Counted from the stretch's first letter, positions 1-9,475 are shown. The stretch is 64,000 bases of DNA from Aggregatilinea lenta (GCF_003569045.1 NZ_BFCB01000003.1:2790001-2854000), one strand, 5' to 3'. Notes: generated by a model from the letters alone, not told the origin. A program made the numbers and translations.

Positions 1-1319
1 TCTTCGCCGACCGAATACTCCGGCTGCATCTCTGTACGCAGCCCTTCCAGGTCCGATTCGCCAAACGACGCCTCGGACGAGTACAGCAGCGGCGTGCGCA
101 CCCAGGACGTCACCGTGCCCTGCTCGATCTCCATTGGGCGGGCGAAGTAGAGCACGATTTGTACGTTCTGCACCCCGCTCAGGATCTCGTGCGTGCCCAC
201 CTGATCCACGATCGGCGCATACTCGCTGCCGAGCGTGCTGCGTGTTTCGATCACCACTTCGTCTTTGACCGCAATACCGAACTCGGATAGCAGGTATTCG
301 GCGAAGGGGCTGCCCTCTTCCAAAAACGTGTTCGTGGGCGTTGAAACTGTGTCGATGATGGGCGGATCGGTGAAAATACCCACGCGTCCCCCGCGCTCGA
401 TGTAGTCCGCGAGGAGTTGGACTTCCGCCTCGTTGAAGCGCGTGCGCGCGCCGACGATCAGCACGGCGCTGGCATCGTCCGGGATGCCCGTATCGGCCAC
501 TTCCATCAGGCTGAGCGGCTCGACGATGATGCCCTGGTCGGTAAGGCTGACGCGCAGACGCGAGATCCCGACTTCATCGGTACGGCTCACGTCTAGCTCG
601 GCGTGCCCGGTGGTGAAGTAAACCTTGAACGTCCCGGCGGAAGCAACGGTCAGCAGGCCGGTGGTGATGTTGCGCTCGTCCGGTTCGCCCAGGTACAGCG
701 GCAGCGCGTCGGGGTTGGTCTCGCCGCTAGCCTCCAGAATTTCGAGGAACAGATCGCCGTCGTAGCCCGACTGGTAGCCGAACCGCAGCGCCACGTCCGG
801 CTGCTCGTTCGGATCGACGTATTTGACTTCGATCGCGCCGTTTCCCTCCGCCGCATACTGGCGCAGCAGAATGTCCGCCGATTCCTGCTCGCGCAGCGCG
901 TCGTTGCTGAAGAAGCCGACGATGCGTACGCGGTAGTCCTGCGCCGACAGGCGGTCAATGGCGTCCAGGGTGGGGCGGTTAAGAGAGTACTTCTGCGGCG
1001 CAGTCAGATCGACGGTGATGTTCCGCTGATCGACCAGCAGGTACACGAACACGACAAAGCCGACGAAAAGGATGGTGACCAGGATGCTCGTCGTGCCGTA
1101 GCGCGTCTGCCGTCCAGCCATCCACGCCTGGAATTCGCCGGGCGCGCCCCAGATCCAGAAGCCGACACCCGCCACGCCGATTACGACGCTGGCGAAGACC
1201 CAGATCGACAGCTCGCCACCCAGCAGGTAGATCAGCCCGGCGAGCACCAGGGATACCGCGCCGATGACACTGGCCCAACTCGCCGCGCGGGCGCGCAGAG
1301 TCTCGTGCGGAGCCTGCAT
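1..1319 (-). CDS. GldG-type ABC transporter auxiliary protein, C-terminus beyond window start
   Basis: Reading from an ATG at 1319, the protein opens with two or three hydrophobic segments (AVSLVLAGLIYLLGG, VFASVVIGVAGVGFWI, ILVTILFVGFVVFVYLLV). An extracytoplasmic part follows with the TVDLTAPQKYSLNRPTLDAI stretch and GRVGIFTDPP typical of GldG-like auxiliary proteins (DUF4350/ABC_transp_aux type). Its start overlaps the stop of the permease gene by one base (TGATG), so the two are translationally coupled. The family partners ABC-2 permeases of gliding-type or polysaccharide-type exporters; the substrate is unknown. The reading frame stays open to base 1, so the C-terminus is missing. Confidence 0.8.
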   Translation of the reverse strand, partial: MQAPHETLRARAASWASVIGAVSLVLAGLIYLLGGELSIWVFASVVIGVAGVGFWIWGAPGEFQAWMAGRQTRYGTTSILVTILFVGFVVFVYLLVDQRNITVDLTAPQKYSLNRPTLDAIDRLSAQDYRVRIVGFFSNDALREQESADILLRQYAAEGNGAIEVKYVDPNEQPDVALRFGYQSGYDGDLFLEILEASGETNPDALPLYLGEPDERNITTGLLTVASAGTFKVYFTTGHAELDVSRTDEVGISRLRVSLTDQGIIVEPLSLMEVADTGIPDDASAVLIVGARTRFNEAEVQLLADYIERGGRVGIFTDPPIIDTVSTPTNTFLEEGSPFAEYLLSEFGIAVKDEVVIETRSTLGSEYAPIVDQVGTHEILSGVQNVQIVLYFARPMEIEQGTVTSWVRTPLLYSSEASFGESDLEGLRTEMQPEYSVGE

Positions 1320-2071
1320 CAGCGCCACCTCCGGGATTCGAGCACGCGCGTGGTGACGAAGATCATGATTGCGATCAGTCCCAGGAAGAAGACCACGTCC
1401 TCGAAGCGGATCACGCCGATGAGGAAGGACGTCGAATAGTGGGCTTGCAGGCTCAGCGCGCGGATTACCTCAGCCACCGGGCGGTTTTGCATGACCAGCC
1501 CGGCGTAATCCCCCAGCCACAGCAGGAACAGCGCCGCCATGCCCAGGAAGCCCGCCACCACTTGATTTTCGGTCATGGCGGAAAACAGCATGCCGACCGC
1601 CAGCGCGCCGCCGCCGAACAGCCAGATGCCCATGTAGCCGCTGATAACCGGGCCGAGATCCAGTTCCGGGCTGTACTGCACGCCGCTGAAGGTTGTGATC
1701 GCCATCAGGATGACTTCGTAAACCAGCGTCAGCGCCAGAATCAGCGAAAAGTAGAGCCACGCTCCGGCGAACTTGCCGAGCACGATGTCGCCGTCGCGTA
1801 CGGGCAGGGTCAACATCAATTCCAGCGTGCCCTCGCGCGATTCTTCCGCGAAGAGGCGCATGGTCAACAGCGGCGCGAAAAACACGGTGAAGAAGCCAAA
1901 CGCGCTCAGCACGGCGGTTCCGTCCGGCGGCGAGGCGTTAGCGCGCTGCGCCAGGTCGGAGTTGAACAGGAAGCCGGTCAGGATCAGGATCGAGAACGCG
2001 ACGAGATAGGCGATGGGTGACGTGAAATACTGGGCCAGCTCGCGCCGGGCGATGATGCGGACGCTGCGCAT
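1319..2071 (-). CDS. ABC-2 type transporter permease (GldF-like)
   Basis: A 250-residue integral membrane protein with about six hydrophobic segments. It begins MRSVRIIARRELAQYFTSPI, the usual cytoplasmic start of ABC-2 permeases that includes the RELxxYFxSP motif. The segment LFAEESREGTLELMLTLPV is the coupling-helix region expected to contact the ATPase. It lies two bases downstream of the ATPase gene and one base into the GldG-like gene, so the three form one operon (ATPase, permease, auxiliary protein). Cargo cannot be read from sequence. The identification as the membrane subunit is firm; the Gld sub-type rests on the neighbour. Confidence 0.85.
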   Translation of the reverse strand: MRSVRIIARRELAQYFTSPIAYLVAFSILILTGFLFNSDLAQRANASPPDGTAVLSAFGFFTVFFAPLLTMRLFAEESREGTLELMLTLPVRDGDIVLGKFAGAWLYFSLILALTLVYEVILMAITTFSGVQYSPELDLGPVISGYMGIWLFGGGALAVGMLFSAMTENQVVAGFLGMAALFLLWLGDYAGLVMQNRPVAEVIRALSLQAHYSTSFLIGVIRFEDVVFFLGLIAIMIFVTTRVLESRRWR

Positions 2072-2073
2072 GG

Positions 2074-3003
2074 CTAGTGCCTTTGCTCCGCGCGTGGCGT
2101 CAGTTCGAGGAAGATTTCTTCCAGGGTTGTCGCCCAGGCGCGCATTTCGAGCAGCGCCATGCCGTGCCCGACGATCGCGGCGGCCAGCGCCGGACGGATA
2201 TCCTGGTTCTGCGCGGTGGTGATCAGGTAGCCGTCGTTCTGTGCTTCGATCTTGCGCACGCCTTGTACACCCTTCAGCAGGCGCATGACGTCCGTTGGGG
2301 GCGCCTTCGGGCCCACGCGTACGAACAGCCGTCCCTGGCGCTGCAAGCGATCCTGTAAGCCCACCGGCGTGTCTTCCGCGACGACGCGGCCCCGGTCAAG
2401 GATGATCACACGGTCGCAGAGCTGCTCGGCTTCGGACAGGATATGGGTGCTGAGCAGCACCGTTTGCGTCCGGCCCAGGTCGCGGATGAGCGCGCGCACG
2501 TCCTGAATCTGGTGCGGGTCGAGGCCGATGGTCGGCTCGTCCAGGATGAGCACATCCGGCTGGTGCACCAGGGCCTGGGCCAGCCCGACGCGCTGGCGCA
2601 TGCCTTTGGACAGGCTGCGGATCAGGCTGTGAGCGCGGTCCGTCAAGCCGACCTGATCGAGGGTCTCGGCGATGCGTTGTTTGCGCTTCTTCACGCCGCG
2701 CAATTGCGCCACAAAGTTGAGGTAGCCGGTTACGGTCATGTCGCGGTAGAGTGGGACAGTTTCGGGCAGGTAACCCACATGCTGCCGGACGGCGAACGAG
2801 TCGTCGACGACGTCCAGCCCGGCGATACGTGCCGCGCCTGCGGTGGGCGGCATGTAGCCGGTCAGGATGCGCATTGCAGTGGTCTTGCCCGCGCCATTGG
2901 GACCCAAAAAGCCGACAATTTCGGCTTCGTTCGCCGTGAAGCTGACCGATTCGAGCGCGACAAAACGCCCGTAATGCTTGGTGAGATTGGCGACTTCGAT
3001 CAT
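2074..3003 (-). CDS. ABC transporter ATP-binding protein
   Basis: A 309-residue ATPase starting MIEVANLTKHYGRF. Walker A is GPNGAGKTTAMR near residue 40, the signature is SKGMRQRVGLAQAL, Walker B is DVLILDEPTIGLDP, and the H-loop is LLSTHILSEAE. The C-terminal ~90 residues form the regulatory extension seen in GldA/NatA-type ATPases. The frame stays open upstream to 3312, but the conserved N-terminus and family length place the start at the ATG at 3003. It is the first gene of the three-gene exporter operon. Confidence 0.9.
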   Translation of the reverse strand: MIEVANLTKHYGRFVALESVSFTANEAEIVGFLGPNGAGKTTAMRILTGYMPPTAGAARIAGLDVVDDSFAVRQHVGYLPETVPLYRDMTVTGYLNFVAQLRGVKKRKQRIAETLDQVGLTDRAHSLIRSLSKGMRQRVGLAQALVHQPDVLILDEPTIGLDPHQIQDVRALIRDLGRTQTVLLSTHILSEAEQLCDRVIILDRGRVVAEDTPVGLQDRLQRQGRLFVRVGPKAPPTDVMRLLKGVQGVRKIEAQNDGYLITTAQNQDIRPALAAAIVGHGMALLEMRAWATTLEEIFLELTPRAEQRH

Positions 3004-3072
3004 ATCCGGTTCCCGGCGATCTGGCGGCACGGCGGCTGCAATGTGTGGTGCTCGTATCCTTGATTCTACCGT

Positions 3073-3102
3073 ATTGTGGGGATCTGCCGTCCAAAAAGTC
3101 AA
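3073..3102 (-). promoter_or_regulatory. Candidate sigma-70 promoter of the ABC operon
   Basis: On the minus strand TTGACT (3102-3097) is followed after 18 bases by CACAAT (3078-3073), about 70 bases before the ATPase start. The -35 box is good and the -10 box is weak. Confidence 0.35.
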
Positions 3103-3152
3103 GACATTTCGACGACCTTGACAACATCCACACAAACAGGTTACGCGCCCGT

Positions 3153-3188
3153 AATTAAAAACGCCCCCGCGGTTGAGGCGGAGGCGTT
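3153..3188 (-). terminator. Rho-independent terminator of the guanylate kinase gene
   Basis: Read on the minus strand, an 11-bp stem with one mismatch (AACGCCTCCGC / GCGGGGGCGTT) is followed directly by a run of five T. It lies about 20 bases past the guanylate kinase stop. Confidence 0.7.
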
Positions 3189-3209
3189 GGATTTGACGGT
3201 TGGGGGGCG

Positions 3210-4190
3210 TTACATGGCGATGAGGTCGCCCAGTGGGGCGGGCAGTGAAAGCGTGTCGAGTGCGCACCAGACCCAGCCAGCAGGCGGCACAAGTGGGGCG
3301 GTCGGCGCACAACGATAGTAGAACCCCAACTCTTTGTCAGTGCCTGCGAAGCCGATGGTCACGTGGTTAGGCGCGACAAAGTCGAAGCGGTCGTCCGCGT
3401 GCGATTCGATCCGCACCTCCTGGCCCAGGTCTGCCAGAAGTCGCTCGTGAAGCAAATCGTGCGGGGCCTGGAAAGCATCTTCAGAGTCGTAGCATGGGAT
3501 GCTATATTGGCCAATATGCCCCCTCGCCAGCAGGTGCCCATCGTCGTGAATCAGGGGCAGAACCGAGGTATGAAAGACGTCACGCGGGATGACGGCATCC
3601 CGGCTGCCCTGGCCGCGCCGCCGGTAGCGCTCCGACGCGACGATGCGCGCCAGCTGTTCGGTGGCGACTTCGATCTCGTCGTTGATTACCAGATAATCAG
3701 AGCGCGGCGCAAAGGTCATCTCGAACTTCGCGCGTTCCAGCCGGTTGGCGACTTCTTCCGGCGTGATGTTGCCGCGCTGTGTGATGCGGTCGGCCAGAAT
3801 CTCCAGGCGCGACGGTGTCACGAAAATGAACACGGCGTGGTCGCCGTAGGATTCCTGGATCTTGCCCGCGCCCAAAAATTCGATGTCGGCGATCAGATCG
3901 TGCCCGGTCGCAATCGCGTCATTCACAGTCTTGCGCGGTGTGCCATAGAGATCGTTCATGTGGACGCGCTGCCATTCGAACAGGGCATCCTGACCGATCA
4001 GCGCTTCAAATTCGCTGTGGGAGACGAACCAGTGTTCGCGGCCCTGCTGCTCGCCGGGACGCATTGAGCGGGTGGTCATCGTGGCGAGCTGGCGCAGACC
4101 GTCGAACTGCGCCTGAACGCGCCGCATCAGGGTGTTCTTGCCAGCGCCGGACGGGCCGACTAATACGAAAACAATCCCGTCGTGGGGCAT
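3210..4190 (-). CDS. gmk: Guanylate kinase with an additional C-terminal domain
   Basis: Residues 1-185 match guanylate kinase, which makes GDP from GMP and ATP. The P-loop is GPSGAGKNT, followed by TTRSMRPGEQQGREHWFV, LYGTPR and the lid-region ITQRGNITPEEVANRL. The protein has 326 residues, whereas the family is normally about 190-210. The final ~135 residues (from about DAVIPRDVFHTSV) are an extra domain. It has alternating strands and a helix (LLHERLLADLGQEV) that loosely recalls a Nudix fold without the catalytic motif. The Walker A Ser/Thr is Asn here. The start at 4190 has AAAGGATC just upstream; the frame is open further but unlike the family. Confidence 0.8.
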   Translation of the reverse strand: MPHDGIVFVLVGPSGAGKNTLMRRVQAQFDGLRQLATMTTRSMRPGEQQGREHWFVSHSEFEALIGQDALFEWQRVHMNDLYGTPRKTVNDAIATGHDLIADIEFLGAGKIQESYGDHAVFIFVTPSRLEILADRITQRGNITPEEVANRLERAKFEMTFAPRSDYLVINDEIEVATEQLARIVASERYRRRGQGSRDAVIPRDVFHTSVLPLIHDDGHLLARGHIGQYSIPCYDSEDAFQAPHDLLHERLLADLGQEVRIESHADDRFDFVAPNHVTIGFAGTDKELGFYYRCAPTAPLVPPAGWVWCALDTLSLPAPLGDLIAM

Positions 4191-4278
4191 GCAGATCCTT
4201 TCAGCGGGTACCCCGCAGGGAGCGGAAGTGAAACTCAAGTGTACCACGTGTGGGCGGTTCGATCCACGCGAAAGTCGC

Positions 4279-4308
4279 AAAAAAGGCGAGCCACACAGGT
4301 GACTCGCC
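4279..4308 (-). terminator. Rho-independent terminator of the pilin-like surface protein gene
   Basis: On the minus strand GGCGAG and CTCGCC arms (4308-4303 and 4290-4285), extended by a CAC/GTG pair, are followed by six T. It lies about 30 bases after the stop at 4339. Confidence 0.8.
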
Positions 4309-4338
4309 CTTCCCTATAACCGGATAAAGCGGGGTACG

Positions 4339-7300
4339 CTAGGGGCCGGTGACCTGGATGTTTTCCAGGTACCAGCCGTCCGCGACGCCGGTGTTAGTGC
4401 GAGCGTCCAGGCGGAAGCGGATGTTGATCCGCTGGCCGACGTATGAGGTCAGCGGCAGACTCGTTGTGGTCCAGCCAGTGTTGCCGGTATAGTTTTGGAG
4501 ATTGCTCCAGGTGTAGCCGCCATCCGTCGAGACTTCGACGTAGAACGTGTCGTTGTTGCCACGCAGGCGTCGCTGACTGAAGCTCAGAGACGGATTGACG
4601 GAGCCTGTCAGGTCGATCATGCCTTCCAGGGTCATCGAGGCATTGGTGCCGTGCACGTAGTTGCCGATCGGGCTGTCGGTATACATACCGCCGCCGCCTA
4701 CGTCTAAAATCTCAAAGTCCACCTTGACCCGCGAGCTGCCCCCCTGCTCGTTGAACTCGATCACGATCTGGTGTGATCCCGCCACCAGCGAGAACAGCGC
4801 GGTTTCCGGTGTGCTGTTGTAGCTGCGCCCGCCCCAGTAGCTGTAAACCTGTTGGCCGTCGACGAACACACGCAGACCGTCGTCCGACTGAAGCTGAAGC
4901 CGGTAGCTGGTGGGCTGGGAGACGGTCAGCGTGCGCGTCCACCGGATGAGGTAGTAATCATCAGGGTTGGCATCGCTGCCCGACAAGCCGACATCGCAGG
5001 GACGGCCTCCAGTGGTCCATAGGGACGGGGAGCACTGCGCACTCGAAGTGGTATAGCTGTCGATGGTCTCGACCTCCGCCGTGCCCCGGTATTCGCCCTC
5101 GTCGAAGTTCTGATCGCGGTCCGAATCGCGGTAGAATTCAGCCGTCCACATGCCCGCGCCCAGGCCGCTGCCGCTGCCGACGTTGGTGTACGTGCCGCCG
5201 CTCTGAACGGCGGAGATTCGGCCCCAGGTGCCATCCATCACCCACCAGCTGTTGGTGAAGTCGCCGGTGTCGCTGAAGGATGCAGGCGTGAACACGATTT
5301 CGCGGTTGTAACGCTCGACGATCGAGACTTGATCGACCCACCAACCGTCGCCGAGATCGGTCGAGGTGTTGGATGCGTCACGTAAGCGGAAGCGCAGCCG
5401 GATCTTCTGGCCCGCATAAGCGGTCAGGTTACCCTGGTGGCGGTTCCACGAGAGTGTCGTGCCGGTGCGCGTCCATGCGTCAGGCGCGGGGTTGAGTCCG
5501 GTCGCGTCGATTTCAAACCAGTTACCCCAACTCGTACCGTTGAAGACGCTGATCTCGACCTTGATAAGGTCGTTTGCGCCAAGATCGTGCCGGTCCCAGT
5601 AGTAGAGTGTGGGCCATGTCGTCCCGGCAAGGTCGATGATCGGTTGCAGCTCGAGCACATTATTCGCGTACTTAGGATAGGTGGTGCCGGGGCTGTCGCT
5701 GAATGCGACGCCGTCGTGCGATTGCTCGGACGAGGTCCACCACGTGCCGCCCATGAACCAGTTGGAGGTCGAGTTCATCGCATCGGTGAACGGCAGGGTG
5801 CGCGTCGTTTCGGTTCGCGTTTGGAAGCAGACGTCGTCGATCCACCAGCCGTCGCTCGTGTTGCTGCTGTCGCTGTAGCGGCGGAACCGGATCTTGAGGC
5901 GGTCGGTGTCGCTGCGGTAGCTGCTGAGGTCAACGGTTTCGCGCTGCCACGACAGCACGTAGTTGAAGTTGGAATCGGTCGTGTTGTAGCCAGGCGGGCG
6001 CGAGCCGTTGGTCATGCGCCAGACTTCGGTCCAGGTCGTCCCGGTGCTTTCGCGCAGGACTTCAACGGCGATGTAGTCGCCCGCGCCGAGCGCCCACTGC
6101 TGCCAGAACACCAGCTCAGGCGCGACGGTTGAGGTCGGCAGGGACAGCCACGGCAGCATTTCCAGCGCGTCGTTGGCGCTCGGGGCATACTGCGCGCCGG
6201 GGCTGTCCGACCAGAACGATGTGCCGCTGTGTCCCTGCACGTTGAACCCAGTGCTGGAATTACTGTCAGTTCCGGCGATGATGCCCCACGTGCCGTTCGC
6301 GGTCCAGTAAGTCCCGGCGCTTTCGACGTTGTCGCAACTGCCGAAGGTCCAACTGGTGTCCAGCGGTGTGCGGATGGCGAAGTCATCGATCCACCACCCG
6401 TCGCCAACCGAACTATCGGTTGTGGCGTCCAGCCGGAAGCGCAGGTAGATGTCCTGGCCCGCGTAGTCGCTGAGTGAGATAATCTTTTGCGTCCAACTGG
6501 TGTTGGTCGTCGCGGTGGCGATCACCGATCCGAGCGTGGTCCACGTCTGGTGATCGGTGGACACCTCCAAACGGATGCTGTCCCCCGCGCCCAGCGCAAA
6601 CCGCTGCCAGAACGCAACCTCAGGGTCGGTTATCTCCGGGTTGTCGCTGAGCTTCACGATGCCGTCCAGCTCCAGGACGGTGTTGGTGCCGTGCGTGTAG
6701 TTGGTACCGGGGCTGTCGCTCCAGGCGGAGACACCCTGGTGCGTCCGTTCACCGCTGCGCGCCCACGTGTCGCCCGCGAGCCAGTGCGAAGCGCCTTCCA
6801 TGTTGTCGAAGAACCCGATGGTGTAGGTGTTCAGGGTTGGCGTGAGCACTTCGATGTCGTCGATCACCCACCCGTCAGCGGCGGTGGTGGCCGAGGTTGC
6901 ATCGAGCACGAAACGCAGCTCGATCTGCTCGTCGATGAAACTATCCAGGCTCAACGTCTGCTGCGACCAGCCCATCGTGCCCGCGCCCTGGTGGACCGGC
7001 AGCGCCGTCCAGGCCGTATCGCCGAGGATGCGCACTTCGGCGCGCGCCACGGTGTTGGCTGATAGGGTAAAGCGATCCCAGAACTGCAGGCTCGCCGTTG
7101 TCGCGCCCGTCAGGTCGATGTCGCCGCGCAGCTTGAGGTTACAGCGCGATCCGGTGGCATAATTACCGGAAGGGCTGTCGTTCCATGCGTCGGGCGCGCT
7201 GCGGAAGGCTGCCGGCGAAAGTGTCCAGTTACAGGTGCCGACGTCGTCCGATGCAGCCGACAGAAGTTGAATGTGAAGCTCGCCTGGGCCGCCGCTGTCG

Positions 7301-8211
7301 AAGAACTCGACCATGACCGGCTTGTCACCGGACGTGGTGATAGTAAAGTCGCGCGTCCATGTGGTCGCGTTAAGGGGGTTCCAGGCCCACGTTTCCGGAG
7401 AGCCTGGAGGGACGTTGTTGGCGACAACCAACTGGCCGTCCACCCAAATACGGATGCCGTCATCCTTCTTGATTTGCCATGTGTACGTCCCGGCTTCGAA
7501 GTTCAGCGTCGTCTTGAAACGCGCGCAGAAGTTGTCGCTGACGCCGCCGCCGGGGCTACCAGACCAGTAGTTGTCGATCGTCGTGAAGGTTGTAGTCCAC
7601 ACGCCGGTGCCATCCGCCAGACCGGAGAAATTGCTGGCGTTGCACTGGCTGCTCCAATTCCAAAATTCGGCGTTCCAGTACGCGTACTCGCCGGGGCCGG
7701 TGAAGCCGGTTTCCCAACGATCGGCGTCATCCCCACTATCATTGAACGGATAGCCGTAGGACTGCGAGGTCGGCGTCGGGCTGGGACCAGCTGTGGGCAG
7801 GGCGGTATTCGTCGGAACGACGGGCTCGCCGCCCGTGTCCTCCGTCCCCACCGGGCCGCCTGCGCCCGTCGTGGGCGTGGACGTGGCCGGGCGCGGCGTG
7901 TTGGTGCGGAGATTCGCGCTTTGCGGCGTGTACGATGCGACCGCGCCGACCTGCGCCCAGAAGTCAGCCGGCGTCAGGGTTTCGCGCGGATCGGGATCGC
8001 CGCCGAGCAGATTCAGCATCTGGTCGCTGAAGACTGCACCGACGGCAGGGCCGGTGACCGCCAGGATTCCGGCGAGGGAAACAATGACCAGGGTCAGGAT
8101 CAGCGCATATTCGATGAGCGCCTGACCTTCGGTCAGGGTCCCAACCGGGCGCTGCAAAGGGGGCCTGCTTAGGGTTTGGTTTGAGCGCCTGTTTACGCTG
8201 CGATGGGACAT
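4339..8211 (-). CDS. Giant surface protein: Flp-pilin-like N-terminus, PA14 domains, repeated MAM-like domains
   Basis: A 1290-residue protein. Residues 25-60 (EGQALIEYALILTLVIVS) match the type IVb/Flp prepilin signature, with predicted cleavage after Gly29 and Glu34 in place. A Pro/Thr-rich linker precedes a PA14 domain (about 190-340; DDGIRIWVDGQLV). Four MAM/immune-inhibitor-A-like sandwiches follow, several ending in DGWWIDD. A second PA14 domain (DDGLRVFVDGQQV) then interrupts a fifth MAM-like unit that resumes at MYTDSPIGNY and ends DGWYLENI. AGGAGGGGG precedes the ATG at 8211. Both domain types are common in carbohydrate or surface binding. Assembly into a fibre or an adhesin role is inferred. 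No pilus machinery is adjacent. Confidence 0.75.
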   Translation of the reverse strand: MSHRSVNRRSNQTLSRPPLQRPVGTLTEGQALIEYALILTLVIVSLAGILAVTGPAVGAVFSDQMLNLLGGDPDPRETLTPADFWAQVGAVASYTPQSANLRTNTPRPATSTPTTGAGGPVGTEDTGGEPVVPTNTALPTAGPSPTPTSQSYGYPFNDSGDDADRWETGFTGPGEYAYWNAEFWNWSSQCNASNFSGLADGTGVWTTTFTTIDNYWSGSPGGGVSDNFCARFKTTLNFEAGTYTWQIKKDDGIRIWVDGQLVVANNVPPGSPETWAWNPLNATTWTRDFTITTSGDKPVMVEFFDSGGPGELHIQLLSAASDDVGTCNWTLSPAAFRSAPDAWNDSPSGNYATGSRCNLKLRGDIDLTGATTASLQFWDRFTLSANTVARAEVRILGDTAWTALPVHQGAGTMGWSQQTLSLDSFIDEQIELRFVLDATSATTAADGWVIDDIEVLTPTLNTYTIGFFDNMEGASHWLAGDTWARSGERTHQGVSAWSDSPGTNYTHGTNTVLELDGIVKLSDNPEITDPEVAFWQRFALGAGDSIRLEVSTDHQTWTTLGSVIATATTNTSWTQKIISLSDYAGQDIYLRFRLDATTDSSVGDGWWIDDFAIRTPLDTSWTFGSCDNVESAGTYWTANGTWGIIAGTDSNSSTGFNVQGHSGTSFWSDSPGAQYAPSANDALEMLPWLSLPTSTVAPELVFWQQWALGAGDYIAVEVLRESTGTTWTEVWRMTNGSRPPGYNTTDSNFNYVLSWQRETVDLSSYRSDTDRLKIRFRRYSDSSNTSDGWWIDDVCFQTRTETTRTLPFTDAMNSTSNWFMGGTWWTSSEQSHDGVAFSDSPGTTYPKYANNVLELQPIIDLAGTTWPTLYYWDRHDLGANDLIKVEISVFNGTSWGNWFEIDATGLNPAPDAWTRTGTTLSWNRHQGNLTAYAGQKIRLRFRLRDASNTSTDLGDGWWVDQVSIVERYNREIVFTPASFSDTGDFTNSWWVMDGTWGRISAVQSGGTYTNVGSGSGLGAGMWTAEFYRDSDRDQNFDEGEYRGTAEVETIDSYTTSSAQCSPSLWTTGGRPCDVGLSGSDANPDDYYLIRWTRTLTVSQPTSYRLQLQSDDGLRVFVDGQQVYSYWGGRSYNSTPETALFSLVAGSHQIVIEFNEQGGSSRVKVDFEILDVGGGGMYTDSPIGNYVHGTNASMTLEGMIDLTGSVNPSLSFSQRRLRGNNDTFYVEVSTDGGYTWSNLQNYTGNTGWTTTSLPLTSYVGQRINIRFRLDARTNTGVADGWYLENIQVTGP

Positions 8212-8329
8212 CGAAATCCCCCTCCTACATGAAGGTTCCGGGTGGTGCGGTCGCCAGCGCGGGGCTGACCGGTGCCGATTTCTCATAAGGCGGGGTAAAG
8301 CGTGCGCCCGCCAGATCGCTTGAGTTGAG

Positions 8330-8358
8330 ATTATAGGATCTACTTTCTTCATTTCTAA
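8330..8358 (-). promoter_or_regulatory. Sigma-70-like promoter of the pilin-like protein gene
   Basis: On the minus strand TTAGAA (8358-8353), a 17-base spacer and a perfect TATAAT (8335-8330) lie about 120 bases upstream of the start at 8211, in an AT-rich stretch. Confidence 0.55.
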
Positions 8359-8547
8359 TAGTACATTACTCTAGCCTATACGGAGTTGAAAATTGTAGTA
8401 GAGTTGTCGGAAATCATTGACAAATGACGGCGCTCAAACAAGCCAGCATGCACTGGTATGCAGACGGCCAACATGGTAGGCTGGTGAGAGTCGTTTATAT
8501 GGTTCAAAAAAGCTGATTTTGGCGAGAACGAAAGGTCAAAGAGAGAT

Positions 8548-9441
8548 ATGACGGCAAGATTGATTGACGGCGCGGCGGTTGCTGCGCGGATCCGTGCTGA
8601 AGTGGCGGCGCAGGTCGAGCAGATGGCGGCGGGGCACAACGTGCGGCCCGGCTTGGCGACGGTGCTGGTAGGCGACGACACGGCGTCCCATGCCTACGTG
8701 CGCATGAAGCACAAGGCCTGCCAGGAGTTGGGGATTGCGTCGTTCCAACACGATCTTCCCGCCGACGCGACCCAGGAACAGGTTGAGGACCTCGTGGCCG
8801 AGTTGAACGCCGACCCGCGCGTGCACGGTATTCTCGTCCAGCTGCCGCTGCCCAAGCACCTCGACGAAGAAGCGATCCTGAATAAGGTCAGCATCGAGAA
8901 AGACGTGGACGGGTTCGGCCCGGTCAACATTGGCCGTCTGGCGATGAAGGGCCGCGATCCGCTGTTCATCCCGTGCACGCCACACGGTGTCATGGTCCTG
9001 CTGGAAGAGGCGGGCGTTACGTTCGAGGGCGCGAACGCGGTGGTGCTGGGCCGCAGTAATATCGTCGGCATGCCCGCTGCGCTGCTACTGGTCGAGCGCA
9101 ACGCGACCGTGACGATTTGCCACAGCCGCACCAAAGACCTGGCCGCTGTCTGCCGTCAGGCCGACATTCTGGTAGCCGCTGTGGGTCGCGCCGAGATGGT
9201 GCGCGCCGACTGGGTGAAGCCGGGCGCGGTCGTGATCGACGTGGGCACCAACCGTGTGGACGATCCGAGCGCCAAGCGCGGCTACCGACTGGTGGGTGAC
9301 GTGGCATTCGACGAGGTGAAAGAGGTCGCAGGCGCGATCACGCCAGTGCCCGGCGGGGTAGGGCCGATGACGATCGCGATGCTGATGAAGAACACGCTGC
9401 GGGGCGCCGAGCTGACGCTGCCCGCGCTGCACGAAGCATAA
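8548..9441 (+). CDS. folD: Bifunctional methylenetetrahydrofolate dehydrogenase/methenyl-THF cyclohydrolase
   Basis: A 297-residue cytoplasmic enzyme interconverting 5,10-methylene-, 5,10-methenyl- and 10-formyl-THF. Tyr50, Lys54 and Lys56 fit the FolD active site (YVRMKHKA). [10 protein letters not shown] and the NADP-binding [14 protein letters not shown] are present, with [10 protein letters not shown] near the end. Length and order are normal. It is the first gene of the long plus-strand run. It could be housekeeping, but one-carbon units from purine ring breakdown would also enter THF metabolism here. AAAGG lies about 13 bases before the ATG, with a purine-rich stretch between. Confidence 0.93.
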   Translation: MTARLIDGAAVAARIRAEVAAQVEQMAAGHNVRPGLATVLVGDDTASHAYVRMKHKACQELGIASFQHDLPADATQEQVEDLVAELNADPRVHGILVQLPLPKHLDEEAILNKVSIEKDVDGFGPVNIGRLAMKGRDPLFIPCTPHGVMVLLEEAGVTFEGANAVVLGRSNIVGMPAALLLVERNATVTICHSRTKDLAAVCRQADILVAAVGRAEMVRADWVKPGAVVIDVGTNRVDDPSAKRGYRLVGDVAFDEVKEVAGAITPVPGGVGPMTIAMLMKNTLRGAELTLPALHEA

Positions 9442-9446
9442 CCGGT

Positions 9447-9475
9447 TTTTTTCAGGCGAGGGCGCGTGCTATACT
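9447..9475 (+). promoter_or_regulatory. Candidate promoter of the purine-locus amidohydrolase with a flanking inverted repeat
   Basis: TATACT at 9470-9475 has a T6 element 17 bases upstream in place of a -35 box. The -10 lies inside an 8-bp perfect inverted repeat (AGGCGAGG 9454-9461 and CCTCGCCT 9481-9488). This may be an operator or a folD terminator-like hairpin. Confidence 0.4.

Noticed and set aside
8417-8422. TTGACA as the folD -35 box
   Set aside because: No -10-like hexamer follows at 16-18 bases; the match is probably chance in an AT-rich stretch.
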